Shown here one piece after another: positions 9,392 through 17,924 of a DNA stretch of 64,000 nucleotides. The stretch is taken from NCBI RefSeq assembly GCF_001612965.1, contig NZ_BDBL01000020.1, positions 1 through 64,000 on the forward strand, read 5' to 3'. The translations under genes were made by a program, and so were the position numbers. The stretch's first letter is position 1; each line of letters starts with the position of its first letter. Under the pieces are notes generated by a model. It was not told the origin of the DNA and did no database searches. It worked only from the letters and a program-made list of their open reading frames with translations. This stretch comes from Nocardia kruczakiae NBRC 101016. Lineage in GTDB: Bacteria; Actinomycetota; Actinomycetes; Mycobacteriales; Mycobacteriaceae.

Positions 9392-10027
9392 ATGCCGGCT
9401 CCCGACACCTCGCAGACCCTGAGCCGGGGACTCGACGTGCTGAAGTTGCTCGCCAGCAGCCCCCATGCCCGCACCCCCGCGCAACTGGCGCAGGAACTGG
9501 GACTGTCCCGCACGATCATCTACCGGTTGGTCGGCACGCTGGTCGAACACGGTCTGGTGCGCCGCGCCGAGGACGGCACGATCAGCGTCTCGGCGGGCGC
9601 GCTCGTGCTGACTCAGCACGTACTCGGCTCGGTGCGCGAGGCCACCCGCGAGATTCTCGAGGATCTGGCCCGCGAGGTGGAGGCCACGGCCCATTTCTGT
9701 GTCGCCGACGGGGACGACGTCCTCGCGGTCGCGGTCGTCGAGCCGCCCTTCACCACCTTCCATGTGGCCTATCGGGTCGGCGCCCGCACCGCGCGCGGAC
9801 AGGGCGCGCTCGGCGAGGCCGTCGAGGCGGCCCGGCGCGGCGAGCGCGGGATATTCGAGAGCGAAGGCAAGCTCGTGCCCGGCGCGCACGGCGTCGTCGC
9901 ATCGCTGCCAGGGCTGCCCGGCCCCCCAGCGGCCGTGGGGGTGGTAACCCTGGCCGGGCAGGAGACCGCTGCGATGGCCGATGCGGTGCGCCGGGCCGCC
10001 GAGCGGTTGTACGCCGCACTGGGCTGA
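9392..10027 (+). CDS. IclR-family transcriptional regulator
   Basis: A 211-residue regulator. The N-terminal winged helix-turn-helix (about 6-65) carries TLSRGLDVLKLL and LAQELGLSRTIIYRLVGTLVEHGLV. A ligand-binding domain follows, shorter than the usual 250-residue IclR protein (ARGQGALGEAV corresponds to the effector pocket region). It begins 10 bases after the hydrolase gene, so it is the third gene of the operon. The operator-like repeats before the first gene and before the aldehyde dehydrogenase are its probable sites, giving autoregulation. The aromatic effector is not identifiable. Confidence 0.88.
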   Translation: MPAPDTSQTLSRGLDVLKLLASSPHARTPAQLAQELGLSRTIIYRLVGTLVEHGLVRRAEDGTISVSAGALVLTQHVLGSVREATREILEDLAREVEATAHFCVADGDDVLAVAVVEPPFTTFHVAYRVGARTARGQGALGEAVEAARRGERGIFESEGKLVPGAHGVVASLPGLPGPPAAVGVVTLAGQETAAMADAVRRAAERLYAALG

Positions 10028-10159
10028 ATCTGCCGAGAAGCGGGATCCGTTACGCCTCAACCATTTTCGGCTGACGAAACTCCACTCTGGCGTCACCGCC
10101 GAGTCGGCGGTCCCACCGTGGGTGAGGGACGGCGCCGCCGCCAACCGACATCGAGCCAC

Positions 10160-10180
10160 ACAGGCTGTCCGATAATCGGA
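10160..10180 (+). promoter_or_regulatory. Candidate IclR operator before the aldehyde dehydrogenase gene
   Basis: This site repeats the 10-base core ACAGGCTGTC (10160-10169) found before the dioxygenase gene. Overlapping it is a perfect palindrome TCCGAT-A-ATCGGA (10168-10180). The region 10028-10247 between the IclR and dehydrogenase genes is otherwise non-coding. A shared exact 10-mer in two promoters of one cluster supports co-regulation, but binding is not shown. Confidence 0.5.
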
Positions 10181-10247
10181 TTTCTCTTCACAACATACGA
10201 TCACCGCGCTAGCCTGCTCACACTTCGTTCAGTCGTCAGGAGCAGCC

Positions 10248-11744
10248 GTGTCCGACTACACCTCCACCGCCCGCGCCGACGGCGCGCAGGCTCCGACCAC
10301 GTTCCCGCCCCGCCGGCTCTGGATCGGCGGGCGCTGGCGCGACGCGAGCGGCGGCGCGACCTACCGCTCCGAGAATCCGGCCACCCTCGCACACATCTGC
10401 GATATCGCCGACGCGTCCGCCGTGGACGTCGACGACGCGGTCCGCGCGGCGCAGGCCGCGTTCGACAGCAGCGGCTGGAAGGAGATGGGCGGCGCCGAGC
10501 GGGGGCGAATCCTGTTCCGCGCAGCGGATCTCATCGAGGCCGATAGGCAATACCTGTCCGCGCTCGAAACCCTCGAGGTCGGAAAGCTGTACCGGGACGG
10601 CGTTTTCGGCGACATTCCGGCCACTCTGGCCACGTTCCGCTATTACGCCGGCTACGCGGACAAACTGCACGGCTCGACGGTGCAGCTCCCCGATTACGCA
10701 GGCCGGCACCGGCTCAACTACACCCTGCGCGAGCCCCTGGGCGTGATCGGGGCGATCACACCGTGGAACAACCCGATCGTCGTCGCCGGCTGGAAGATCG
10801 CTCCGGCACTGGCCGCGGGCAACACCGTGGTGATCAAGCCGCCGGAGGATGCGGCGCTGTCTGTCCTGCGGCTGGCCGAAATCCTCGCCGAGGCCGGGGT
10901 GCCGGACGGCGTGTTCAACGTGGTGCCCGGCCGTGGCGAGACCGCCGGCGCCGCACTCGCCCGCCACCCCGGACTGGCCAAGCTGACCTTCACCGGCAGC
11001 CCGGAGGTCGGCGCCCTCATGAACACCCACGCCGGAGGTCAGTTCCGCAAGGTCACCCTCGAACTGGGCGGGAAGAACCCGCAGATCGTCTTTCCCGATG
11101 CCGATCTCGACCGCGCACTGCCGTTCATCGCGGTCGGCAACTTCCTGCATCAAGGTCAGGTGTGCGCGGCCGGAACCCGCGTCTACGTACACGACAGCCT
11201 GGTCGAGGAGGTGACGCGCCGACTGGCCGAGCATGCCGAATCCCTTACTCTGGGCGACCCGTTCGACGCCGATGTCGCCATGGGACCGGTGGTGAACCGG
11301 CAGCAGTACGAGCGCATCGGCGGCTACCTCGGACTGGGTGTCGCCGAGGGCGCCGAACTGGTGACCGGTGGCTCACTCGCCGAGCGGCCCGGCTATTTCG
11401 TCGAGCCGACCGTCTTCCTCGGCCGCCACGAGCAGCGCATCGCGCGCGAGGAGATCTTCGGCCCGGTGGCCACGATCATCCCCTTCTCCGACACCGCCGA
11501 TGTGCTGACGCTGGCCAACGACAGCCACTTCGGGCTCAACGCGATCATCTACACCGAGGACCTGCACACCGCGCAGACCACCGCGCGCGATCTCCGCGTC
11601 GGCAATGTATGGATCAACGCCTTCGGCATCCCCGATATGACCACACCGTGGGGCGGGCGGGCCGGGAGCGGTATCGGCCGCGAGCTCGGCCCGGCCGGTA
11701 TCGAGGCCTACACCGAGGAGAAGACGGTACAGATGATGTTCTGA
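10248..11744 (+). CDS. NAD(P)-dependent aldehyde dehydrogenase
   Basis: A 498-residue aldehyde dehydrogenase that would oxidise an aldehyde to the acid. The family signature ELGGKNPQIVF supplies the general base E272, and GQVCAAGTR supplies the nucleophile C306. The cofactor region ITPWNNPIV and the C-terminal WINAFGIPDMTTPWGG are also typical. The GTG at 10248 follows CAGGAGC. It probably handles an aldehyde arising from, or leading to, the substrate of the upstream ring-cleavage enzyme. Its own promoter carries the same candidate operator. It resembles betaine-aldehyde and semialdehyde dehydrogenases, but substrate identity is not decided. Confidence 0.92.
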   Translation: MSDYTSTARADGAQAPTTFPPRRLWIGGRWRDASGGATYRSENPATLAHICDIADASAVDVDDAVRAAQAAFDSSGWKEMGGAERGRILFRAADLIEADRQYLSALETLEVGKLYRDGVFGDIPATLATFRYYAGYADKLHGSTVQLPDYAGRHRLNYTLREPLGVIGAITPWNNPIVVAGWKIAPALAAGNTVVIKPPEDAALSVLRLAEILAEAGVPDGVFNVVPGRGETAGAALARHPGLAKLTFTGSPEVGALMNTHAGGQFRKVTLELGGKNPQIVFPDADLDRALPFIAVGNFLHQGQVCAAGTRVYVHDSLVEEVTRRLAEHAESLTLGDPFDADVAMGPVVNRQQYERIGGYLGLGVAEGAELVTGGSLAERPGYFVEPTVFLGRHEQRIAREEIFGPVATIIPFSDTADVLTLANDSHFGLNAIIYTEDLHTAQTTARDLRVGNVWINAFGIPDMTTPWGGRAGSGIGRELGPAGIEAYTEEKTVQMMF

Positions 11745-11754
11745 GCCGCCGCTC

Positions 11755-12312
11755 TCAGGCCCGGCTGTCGAGCACGGCGCGCATTCCGGCATCCAGCTCG
11801 ACCTCCCGCGCCGCCATATTCTGCTCGAGATGGTCGAGGCTGCGGGTCCCCGGGATCAGCAGGATGTGCCGATCGCGGGCCAGCAGCCATGCCAGACCCA
11901 CCTGACTCGGCGTCACTCCCAGGCGGTCGGCGATATCGCGCACCACGTCGTCGCCGCCCACCTTGGGCCGAACCGGAAATCCCGATCCGAGCGGGTAGTA
12001 CGGCACGAAAGCGATTCCCCGCGAGCGACATTCGGCCAACAGCGGCTCCTCGTCGCGTTCGAGCAGGTTGTAGAGATTCTGCACGCACGCGATACCAGCC
12101 GGAGCGGCGTGCCGGAGCTGGTCGACGGTCACGTTGCTCAGCCCGATCGCCCCGATCTCGCCCTCGTCCCGCAACGCCATCAGTTCGGCCAGCTGGTCGT
12201 CGAGGTCCACGATCTGGTCACCGGTCGCCACGATTCCGGGCGGACCGTCGACCCGGCGCAGGTTGACCACTGCCAGTTGCTCAGCGTCGAGCGCCCGCAG
12301 GTCCGCTTCCAC
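11755..12312 (-). pseudogene. Aldo/keto reductase, N-terminal third missing
   Basis: 185 residues match the C-terminal two thirds of an aldo/keto reductase (IGLSNVTVDQL, IACVQNLYNLLER, YPLGSGFP, LGVTPSQVGLAWLLAR, LIPGTRSLDHLEQNMAA). The first 100 or so residues of the barrel, holding the catalytic Asp, Tyr and Lys, are absent. The frame runs a few codons upstream of the GTG at 12312 with family-like text (RAAAVEADLRAL) and then passes into sequence that reads as the end of another gene on the opposite strand. This is best explained by a deletion that removed the 5' ends of two divergent genes. Without the tetrad it should not be an active reductase. Confidence 0.8.
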
Positions 12313-12317
12313 CGCGG

Positions 12318-12470
12318 CTGCCCGAGGACGTGACGGCGGCGATGGCGGGCGCGACGCTGGCGGGTATCGACCGCGAGCAGATCGATCGCCTCCTCGACCT
12401 TCTGCTCGACGGCCCGCGCTCGGGCACCGAGCGGCCGGAGGCGGCGACGATCGTTACCGAGCGCGGATGA
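12318..12470 (+). pseudogene. C-terminal remnant of a MarR-like regulator
   Basis: An open stretch of about 50 codons ends in TGA at 12470 and reads like the last helix of a MarR/HTH regulator: AMAGATLAGIDREQIDRLL, then a charged tail. No start codon or DNA-binding domain precedes it; the sequence upstream is the truncated reductase on the other strand. Aldo/keto reductase genes are often divergent from such regulators, so both would have lost their 5' halves and shared promoter in one deletion. The family call rests on a short tail and is tentative. Its last 17 bases overlap the end of the RDD gene. Confidence 0.45.
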
Positions 12471-12915
12471 GTGCCGTCCCGGTCGCCCGGTCGTGCATAC
12501 CGCGCCGATCCCCGTCGGTGAACAACGCGGGCACCACGAAGGTCAGCAATACCTGCCGCGCCACCGAGCGCACGAAGCCGACCGGCGCCGACGCATCGAT
12601 CCGCACGGTGCGCATTCCCAGGAAGTACTGCCCGGGCGTGAACCCGAACAGCATGACCGTCACCACGCCGATCACGAACCAGATCAGATAGGTGACGGTG
12701 TTCAGCGAGCCGGCGCCGCGCACGATCAGCGCGGCGATACCCATGGCGATGAAGTAGTCGACGAACAGCGCGACGATGCGGCGCGACATGGGCGCCAGCG
12801 ACCCCACCCCCTCCTGCGGCAGGCCGAGCAGCTTGCCGGGGTAGTCGTCGGGCTGCGGCTCGCCGGGGTGGGCCGCATTCGGGCCGGACAGCCAGGAACC
12901 GGTAATTCGCGCCAT
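12454..12915 (-). CDS. RDD-family membrane protein (Rv2219A-like)
   Basis: A 153-residue membrane protein. After a Pro/Asp-rich N-terminus (about 1-40) come an Arg-rich segment MSRRIVALFVDYFIAMGIAAL with the Arg-Asp pair that defines RDD proteins, a second hydrophobic segment TYLIWFVIGVVTVMLFGF, then GQYFLGMRTVR and a third, LLTFVVPALF. In mycobacteria a small RDD protein lies between the DUF4191 gene and glnA1, and this gene keeps its place next to glnA1. It is transcribed away from glnA1. Function is unknown; transport roles proposed for RDD proteins are not established for this branch. Confidence 0.87.
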   Translation of the reverse strand: MARITGSWLSGPNAAHPGEPQPDDYPGKLLGLPQEGVGSLAPMSRRIVALFVDYFIAMGIAALIVRGAGSLNTVTYLIWFVIGVVTVMLFGFTPGQYFLGMRTVRIDASAPVGFVRSVARQVLLTFVVPALFTDGDRRGMHDRATGTALIRAR

Positions 12916-13264
12916 GCTCCCAGCGTAGGCGTAACGGCGGTGAGGATTACGTCACACCCGGACCGCGCACGCACCCACGCGTAACACCGGCCCTCGGACG
13001 CCGCCCTCCGCGCGCGGCCTCGCCCCCGCGGCTTCGCGGGCCCGCCGTGGCGGCAGCACGATACCCCGCCGGGGCGATGCACCAAAGCGGTTGCGGGCGG
13101 GAAACTCTCGGGGTCGCGCGCACCGATCGGCGACGATGCGCGGTCCTCGAATCGAGCCCCGGATGCCGTGGTGGCAGGATAACGGTGCTGGTCCGGCACC
13201 GCATCGTGAACGAACCGTCGCGTGGTGTTGCCCGGGGAGGCCGCCGACCCGTCCAGCAGCACGT

Positions 13265-13280
13265 GTAACACTGGCGAAAC
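13265..13280 (+). promoter_or_regulatory. GlnR box upstream of glnA1
   Basis: GTAAC, six bases, then GAAAC (13265-13280) matches the actinobacterial GlnR a-site/b-site pattern exactly. It lies about 97 bases before the glnA1 GTG. GlnR activates or represses nitrogen genes according to nitrogen supply, so this places glnA1 under nitrogen control. The rest of 12916-13376 is non-coding as far as can be seen; it also holds a 6-bp GC hairpin at 13025-13040 of unknown meaning. Confidence 0.7.
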
Positions 13281-13376
13281 ACAGCCTTGATTGCGGGGAA
13301 ACACCGCATCCATACCGTTCAGCGCTGAAACCCAGCAATCGGCACAGGCTGGGAACCGATCCGTAAGGAGTACTAA

Positions 13377-14813
13377 GTGGCGTTCAGCACGGCCGACGAG
13401 GTCATCAAGTACATCAAGGAGGAGGACGTCGAGTACGTCGACGTACGCTTCTCGGACCTTCCTGGCGTTCAGCAGCACTTCTCCATCCCGGCGAAGTCGT
13501 TCACTTCCGACCTGGCCGAAGAGGGCCTGGCGTTCGACGGCTCCTCGGTGCGCGGTTTCCAGTCGATCGACGAGTCGGACATGCTGCTGCTGCCCGACTT
13601 CTCCACCGCCCGGATCGACCCGTTCCGTGCCGCGAAGACGCTGAACCTGAACTTCTTCGTGCACGACCCGTTCACCCGTGAGGCCTACTCCCGCGACCCG
13701 CGCAACATCGCGCGCAAGGCGGAGGAGTACCTGCGTTCGACCGGCATCGCCGACACCGCCTTCTTCGGTGCCGAGGCCGAGTTCTACATCTTCGACGGCG
13801 TGCGCTACGGATCGGGCATGAACGGCTCGTTCTACGAGATCGAGTCCGTCTCGGGTTCGTGGAACACCGGCAAGGAGTTCAACCCGGACGGTTCGCGCAA
13901 CCTGGGTTACAAGGTCCGTAACAAGGGCGGCTACTTCCCGGTCGCGCCCTACGACCACTACGTGGACCTGCGCGACAAGATCTCGACCAACCTGCAGAAC
14001 GCGGGCTTCGAGCTCGAGCGCGGCCACCACGAGGTCGGCACCGCCGGTCAGGCCGAGATCAACTACAAGTTCGGCACCCTGCTCTCGGCCGCGGACGACC
14101 TGCAGCTGTTCAAGTACATCGTGAAGAACACCGCGTGGCAGGAAGGCAAGTCGGTCACCTTCATGCCGAAGCCGCTGTTCGGTGACAACGGCTCGGGTAT
14201 GCACGTGCACCAGTCGCTGTGGAAGGACGGCAAGCCGCTGTTCCACGACGAGGCCGGCTACGGTGGCCTGTCCGACCTGGCCCGCCACTACATCGGCGGC
14301 ATCCTGCACCACGCGCCGTCGCTGCTGGCGTTCACCAACCCGACCGTGAACTCCTACCACCGTCTGGTGCCGGGCTACGAGGCCCCGATCAACCTGGTGT
14401 ACTCGCAGCGCAACCGCTCCGCCGCGGTCCGCATCCCGGTCACCGGCAACAACCCGAAGGCCAAGCGCATCGAGTTCCGCGCGCCGGACTCCTCGGGTAA
14501 CCCGTACCTGGCCTTCGCCGCCATGATGATGGCCGGCCTGGACGGCATCAAGAAGAAGATCGAGCCCAAGGCCCCGGTCGACAAGGACCTCTACGAGCTC
14601 CCGCCGGAGGAGGCCAAGAACATCCCGCAGGCCCCCACCTCGCTGGCCTCGGTCATCGACCGCCTCGAGCAGGACCACGAGTACCTCACGGAGGGCAACG
14701 TCTTCACCGACGACCTCATCGAGACCTGGATCCAGCTCAAGCGGGACAACGAGATCGCGCCGGTGAACCTGCGTCCGCACCCCTACGAGTTCGAGCTGTA
14801 CTACGACGTGTAA
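13377..14813 (+). CDS. glnA1: Glutamine synthetase type I-beta
   Basis: A 478-residue glutamine synthetase making glutamine from glutamate, ammonia and ATP. Diagnostic blocks include [10 protein letters not shown], the [10 protein letters not shown] metal-binding block, [28 protein letters not shown] and [17 protein letters not shown]. The adenylylation site Tyr406 lies in [10 protein letters not shown], so activity can be shut off by GlnE, encoded about 10 kb downstream. The GTG at 13377 follows TAAGGAG. The GlnR box upstream adds transcriptional control. It is the orthologue of M. tuberculosis GlnA1 by length, Tyr position and neighbourhood. Confidence 0.98.
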   Translation: MAFSTADEVIKYIKEEDVEYVDVRFSDLPGVQQHFSIPAKSFTSDLAEEGLAFDGSSVRGFQSIDESDMLLLPDFSTARIDPFRAAKTLNLNFFVHDPFTREAYSRDPRNIARKAEEYLRSTGIADTAFFGAEAEFYIFDGVRYGSGMNGSFYEIESVSGSWNTGKEFNPDGSRNLGYKVRNKGGYFPVAPYDHYVDLRDKISTNLQNAGFELERGHHEVGTAGQAEINYKFGTLLSAADDLQLFKYIVKNTAWQEGKSVTFMPKPLFGDNGSGMHVHQSLWKDGKPLFHDEAGYGGLSDLARHYIGGILHHAPSLLAFTNPTVNSYHRLVPGYEAPINLVYSQRNRSAAVRIPVTGNNPKAKRIEFRAPDSSGNPYLAFAAMMMAGLDGIKKKIEPKAPVDKDLYELPPEEAKNIPQAPTSLASVIDRLEQDHEYLTEGNVFTDDLIETWIQLKRDNEIAPVNLRPHPYEFELYYDV

Positions 14814-14837
14814 GTCGTTACGGCACAGTCGAATTCA

Positions 14838-14869
14838 CGAAGCCCCAGCCGATTCCGGCTGGGGCTTCG
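14838..14869 (+). terminator. Terminator after glnA1
   Basis: A perfect 14-bp stem (CGAAGCCCCAGCCG and its complement) with a 4-base loop ATTC begins 25 bases after the glnA1 stop. It is followed by a short T-containing stretch. It also separates glnA1 from the small gene converging from the minus strand. Confidence 0.85.
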
Positions 14870-14886
14870 GTGCGTTTCGAGACTGG

Positions 14887-15054
14887 TTACAGATGCGGGT
14901 GGCTACCCAGGGATGCGCTGTAGACGGCCGGATGAGCTTGGGCGGCAGCGAGATTGCGGCGTTCCTCGGCGGTCAGGGTATGGCGGGCCAGCGCCCGGCG
15001 GGCGTAGGTGCGCAAGGTCCCCAAAAACGAGGGGTGGGCGTGGGTGTGGATCAT
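14887..15054 (-). CDS. Small 55-residue protein of unknown function
   Basis: The frame starting at ATG 15054 encodes 55 residues (MIHTHAHPSF to LGSHPHL). It has a strong ribosome site, GGGAGGAGG, about 8 bases upstream. A longer in-frame start at 15108 has no such site. The product is His-rich at both ends (HTHAHP, HPHL), with a basic amphipathic middle (TYARRALARHTLTAEERRNLAAAQA). No family is recognised. It converges on the glnA1 terminator and diverges from the MpaB-type oxygenase. The ribosome site is the main evidence that it is real. Confidence 0.5.
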   Translation of the reverse strand: MIHTHAHPSFLGTLRTYARRALARHTLTAEERRNLAAAQAHPAVYSASLGSHPHL

Positions 15055-15250
15055 GGCTGGATCCCTCCTCCCTGAACTTTCGATGTGGCGAGGATCCCAT
15101 TCTTCCATCAGTTCACCGAGATTTCAGGTTGTGTTCACTTCCGGTTGCCCGGCAAGTCGGCGGAGAGCATCCGGTTGCCAAGATCGAAAGAGGGTGAGAT
15201 GATTCGCATGTAATCCTCTCATCATGTCGAGTGGTCAAAGGAGATCACGG

Positions 15251-16162
15251 ATGACCGCCTCCGTCGCCCGCGCCGAGCGCACCGAACACGAACTCGGCCC
15301 CCGGAAGCCGATCGAACCCGGAACCCGCATGTGGGACGAGGTCGGACTGATCACCTTCTCCCTCACCGCCGGGTCGGCGTTCCTGCTGCAGACCATGGAA
15401 CCGACGATTTCCGCGGTCGTCGACGAGCACTCCACCTTCCGCACCGATCCGATGGGCCGCGCGATGCGCAGTCTCGCGGCGGTGATGACCTGGACCTACG
15501 GCGGTGACGAGGCCGTCGCCGAGGCCGATCGTCTGCGGCATATGCACGCCTCGCTCAACACAGTCGACGCCCAGGGCAAACGCCACTCCGCGCTCGCCTC
15601 CGGCCCGTGGGCCTGGGTGCTGCACACCGGCACCTACGCCTTCAACGAGGGCTCGAAGTACTTCAGCCGCACCCCGCTCACATACGCGGAGAAGGAGCAG
15701 TACTACCAGGAGGTGCTGCAACTGCTGCGCATGTTCTCGGTGGCGCCCAAGGAGATTCCGCCGACCTACGCCGAGTTCGAGGTCTTCTTCGCCGACACCG
15801 TGGAGAACCACCTGGTCGCCACCGACACCGCGCGCGACTACCTGAAGACGATCCGCCACGTGGCCCCGCCCAAGTCGCTGCCCACACCGCTGGTGCCCCT
15901 GTGGAAGCTGGCAGCCTCCCCGATCGGCCGCATGCAGTACTTCTGCACCGTCGGCACCACGCCCGAACCGGCACGCCGCAAACTCGGACTGACCTGGACC
16001 GCGCAGGACGAGCGCAACCTGCGCATCCTGGGCTGGGTGCTGGCCCGGCTGGTTCCGCTGCTGCCGGAACGGATCCGCTACTTCCCCATCGCCTACGAGG
16101 CGCGCAAACTCGAGCGCGACCGGGCCCGGCTGCGCAAGGTGCTCGATCTGCGTCCGATGTGA
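15251..16162 (+). CDS. MpaB/DUF2236-family oxygenase
   Basis: A 303-residue protein of the DUF2236 family, which includes the heme latex-clearing/rubber oxygenases and fungal MpaB. Family features are the GSAFLLQTMEPTISAVV segment, the RLRHMHASLN region with the conserved Arg/His, a long helical WAWVLHTGTYAF block, and a conserved C-terminal TWTAQDERNLRILGW. The ATG at 15251 is preceded by AAAGGAG; an upstream ATG at 15224 lacks a good site. It stands alone before the secreted hydrolase genes. Substrate is unknown. Confidence 0.82.
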   Translation: MTASVARAERTEHELGPRKPIEPGTRMWDEVGLITFSLTAGSAFLLQTMEPTISAVVDEHSTFRTDPMGRAMRSLAAVMTWTYGGDEAVAEADRLRHMHASLNTVDAQGKRHSALASGPWAWVLHTGTYAFNEGSKYFSRTPLTYAEKEQYYQEVLQLLRMFSVAPKEIPPTYAEFEVFFADTVENHLVATDTARDYLKTIRHVAPPKSLPTPLVPLWKLAASPIGRMQYFCTVGTTPEPARRKLGLTWTAQDERNLRILGWVLARLVPLLPERIRYFPIAYEARKLERDRARLRKVLDLRPM

Positions 16163-16241
16163 TCGAGGGCCGAATGGCCGGCCGGTTTCCCGACCCCGGT
16201 TCTGAGGTCTGGACGGGTGGCGGTGCAGACTCGATAGTCCT

Positions 16242-17924
16242 ATGGTGCTCGAGAATTCATCGCCACGCGCCCGGCGCGTGCTCACGCGTGTGCTGTGCGG
16301 GCTGATCCTCCTGATCGCCGCGGCCGCGCCGGTCACCGCGACCGCCGCACCGGCCCCGGCGTATCAGTGGCGCCAGGAGTTCCTGACCACCCCCGACGGC
16401 GTGCGGTTGCACGCGGATATTCTGCGGCCCGCGGGCGTGGCCGACGACGTGCGCACCCCCGTCGTCATGACGGTGAGCCCCTACCGCAATCACCTGGCGT
16501 TTCTCACCGAGATCTATCCGGAGGGCGGGCCGTCGCTGCGCGATCTGTATCCGGAACTGTTTCTCGACGCCGGCTACACCTATGTGGTCGTGGATCTGCG
16601 CGGGTTCGGCGGGTCCAGCGGCTGCCCCGACTTCGGCGGTCCCGGCGAGCAGAGCGATGTCCGTACCGCCGTGGAATGGGCTGCGGCACAACCGTGGTCG
16701 ACCGGCCGGGTGGGTCTGACCGGCACCTCCTACGAGGCGTGGACCGGCATCATGGGTCTGGCCACCAACCCGAAGGGGCTGGCCGCGGTGGCCGCGTTCG
16801 AACCCGATGTCGATCCCTACAGCTATCTGTACATGCAGGGCATCGCGTGGAAGTTCTCCGGAAAGCCGGTGACCGAGGACGGAATTCGCCCCGGCGATAT
16901 GGCGGGGTTCGAACATCTGCTGATCTCCTCCACCCCCGCCCACCCCTCCGACTCCCCGGAGTACAAGGCCAACGCCGCGCGGTTGCCGATCGAATGCGCA
17001 CAGCCGTATCTGGCCGGTATCACCAACCACGACGGTGGCACGCAGTTCTGGCGCGACCGCGATCTCACCGATCGCATGCGCGGCAGCAGGATTCCGCTGT
17101 TCCTGGGCCAGGGCTTCCTCGACTACAACACCCGCCCCTACCGGGTCTTCGACGTCTGGAAGAACCACGATCTGCCCGAGGACAAGGGCTGGTTCGGCCA
17201 GTGGGGTCACCAGAACTGCCACGACGGCTGCGGCACACCGCAATTCGACAGTGAGCTGCTCGCATTCTTCGACAAGTACGTGGCCCGGCGCGACGTCACC
17301 GTCCCGGGCCCGCGGGTGACGGTCGGCAGCTTCGACGGCCGCTGGCGCAGCGAAAAGGTATGGCCGCCCGCCGATTCCGCACGAGTCGCGATGCCGGTCC
17401 GCCCCGGCGAGTACACCGATCGCGGTCTCGTCCCCGGGCCGGATCGCGAGTACTGGTCGCTGTCGCAGCCATTGCCCGCCGATCAGCATCTGTCCGGAAT
17501 CCCCACCGCCACCCTGGCTTTGAGCGGCCCGCCGAACGCCACGGTCGCCGCGGAACTCTACGATGTGGCGCCCGACGGCTTCAGCACCGTGATCACCCGC
17601 GGCATCGCCCAGGTCGCCGAGACCGCGACCATCCGCCTGCTGGCCCAGGACTGGACCGTGCCGGCCGGACACCGGATCGGCGTGCGTATCACCGATGTGG
17701 TCGACACCGTGTGGGCGCACCCCCCGGCGAATGCCCGGGTGAGCGTGCGTTCCGGCACCGTCGAGCTGCCGTTGCTCACCGGCACCCGGAACTTCGATCT
17801 GACCGGCGGCAGCAGTGAGGCGCTGGGCAAATGGCGCGCCCGCCGGGTGACCACGATCGCGCCGGAGGTCCTGCGCGATTCCGGTGTGACCGTGGACTTC
17901 CCGCAACGACGAGGAGATCGATGA
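16242..17924 (+). CDS. Secreted CocE/NonD-type (peptidase S15) hydrolase
   Basis: A 560-residue exported acyl hydrolase. A signal peptide occupies about residues 1-36 (RVLCGLILLIAAAAPVTATAAPA). The X-Pro dipeptidyl-peptidase S15 fold follows, with catalytic Ser163 in LTGTSYEAW, then a jelly-roll C-terminal domain (EYWSLSQPLPAD onward). The Asp in GQGFLDYNTRP and the His in QWGHQNCHDG probably complete the triad. Its stop overlaps the ATG of the M20 peptidase gene, so the two form an operon. Substrates could be esters, amides or acyl-peptides. Confidence 0.87.
   Translation: MVLENSSPRARRVLTRVLCGLILLIAAAAPVTATAAPAPAYQWRQEFLTTPDGVRLHADILRPAGVADDVRTPVVMTVSPYRNHLAFLTEIYPEGGPSLRDLYPELFLDAGYTYVVVDLRGFGGSSGCPDFGGPGEQSDVRTAVEWAAAQPWSTGRVGLTGTSYEAWTGIMGLATNPKGLAAVAAFEPDVDPYSYLYMQGIAWKFSGKPVTEDGIRPGDMAGFEHLLISSTPAHPSDSPEYKANAARLPIECAQPYLAGITNHDGGTQFWRDRDLTDRMRGSRIPLFLGQGFLDYNTRPYRVFDVWKNHDLPEDKGWFGQWGHQNCHDGCGTPQFDSELLAFFDKYVARRDVTVPGPRVTVGSFDGRWRSEKVWPPADSARVAMPVRPGEYTDRGLVPGPDREYWSLSQPLPADQHLSGIPTATLALSGPPNATVAAELYDVAPDGFSTVITRGIAQVAETATIRLLAQDWTVPAGHRIGVRITDVVDTVWAHPPANARVSVRSGTVELPLLTGTRNFDLTGGSSEALGKWRARRVTTIAPEVLRDSGVTVDFPQRRGDR

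Noticed and set aside
13025..13040. GC hairpin (CCCGCG-GCTT-CGCGGG) as a terminator or riboswitch
   Set aside because: The stem is only 6 bp, lies upstream of both flanking genes and matches no known riboswitch.
12726..14780. A 684-codon open frame antisense to glnA1
   Set aside because: It follows codon bias of glnA1 in reverse, as common in high-GC DNA, and encodes no recognisable protein. glnA1 itself is certain.
15224..15250. Upstream ATG as the start of the MpaB-type gene
   Set aside because: No ribosome site before it, whereas AAAGGAG precedes ATG 15251.
16257..17906. A 549-codon open frame antisense to the secreted hydrolase
   Set aside because: Antisense shadow; the plus-strand hydrolase has a signal peptide, catalytic residues and a coupled downstream gene.
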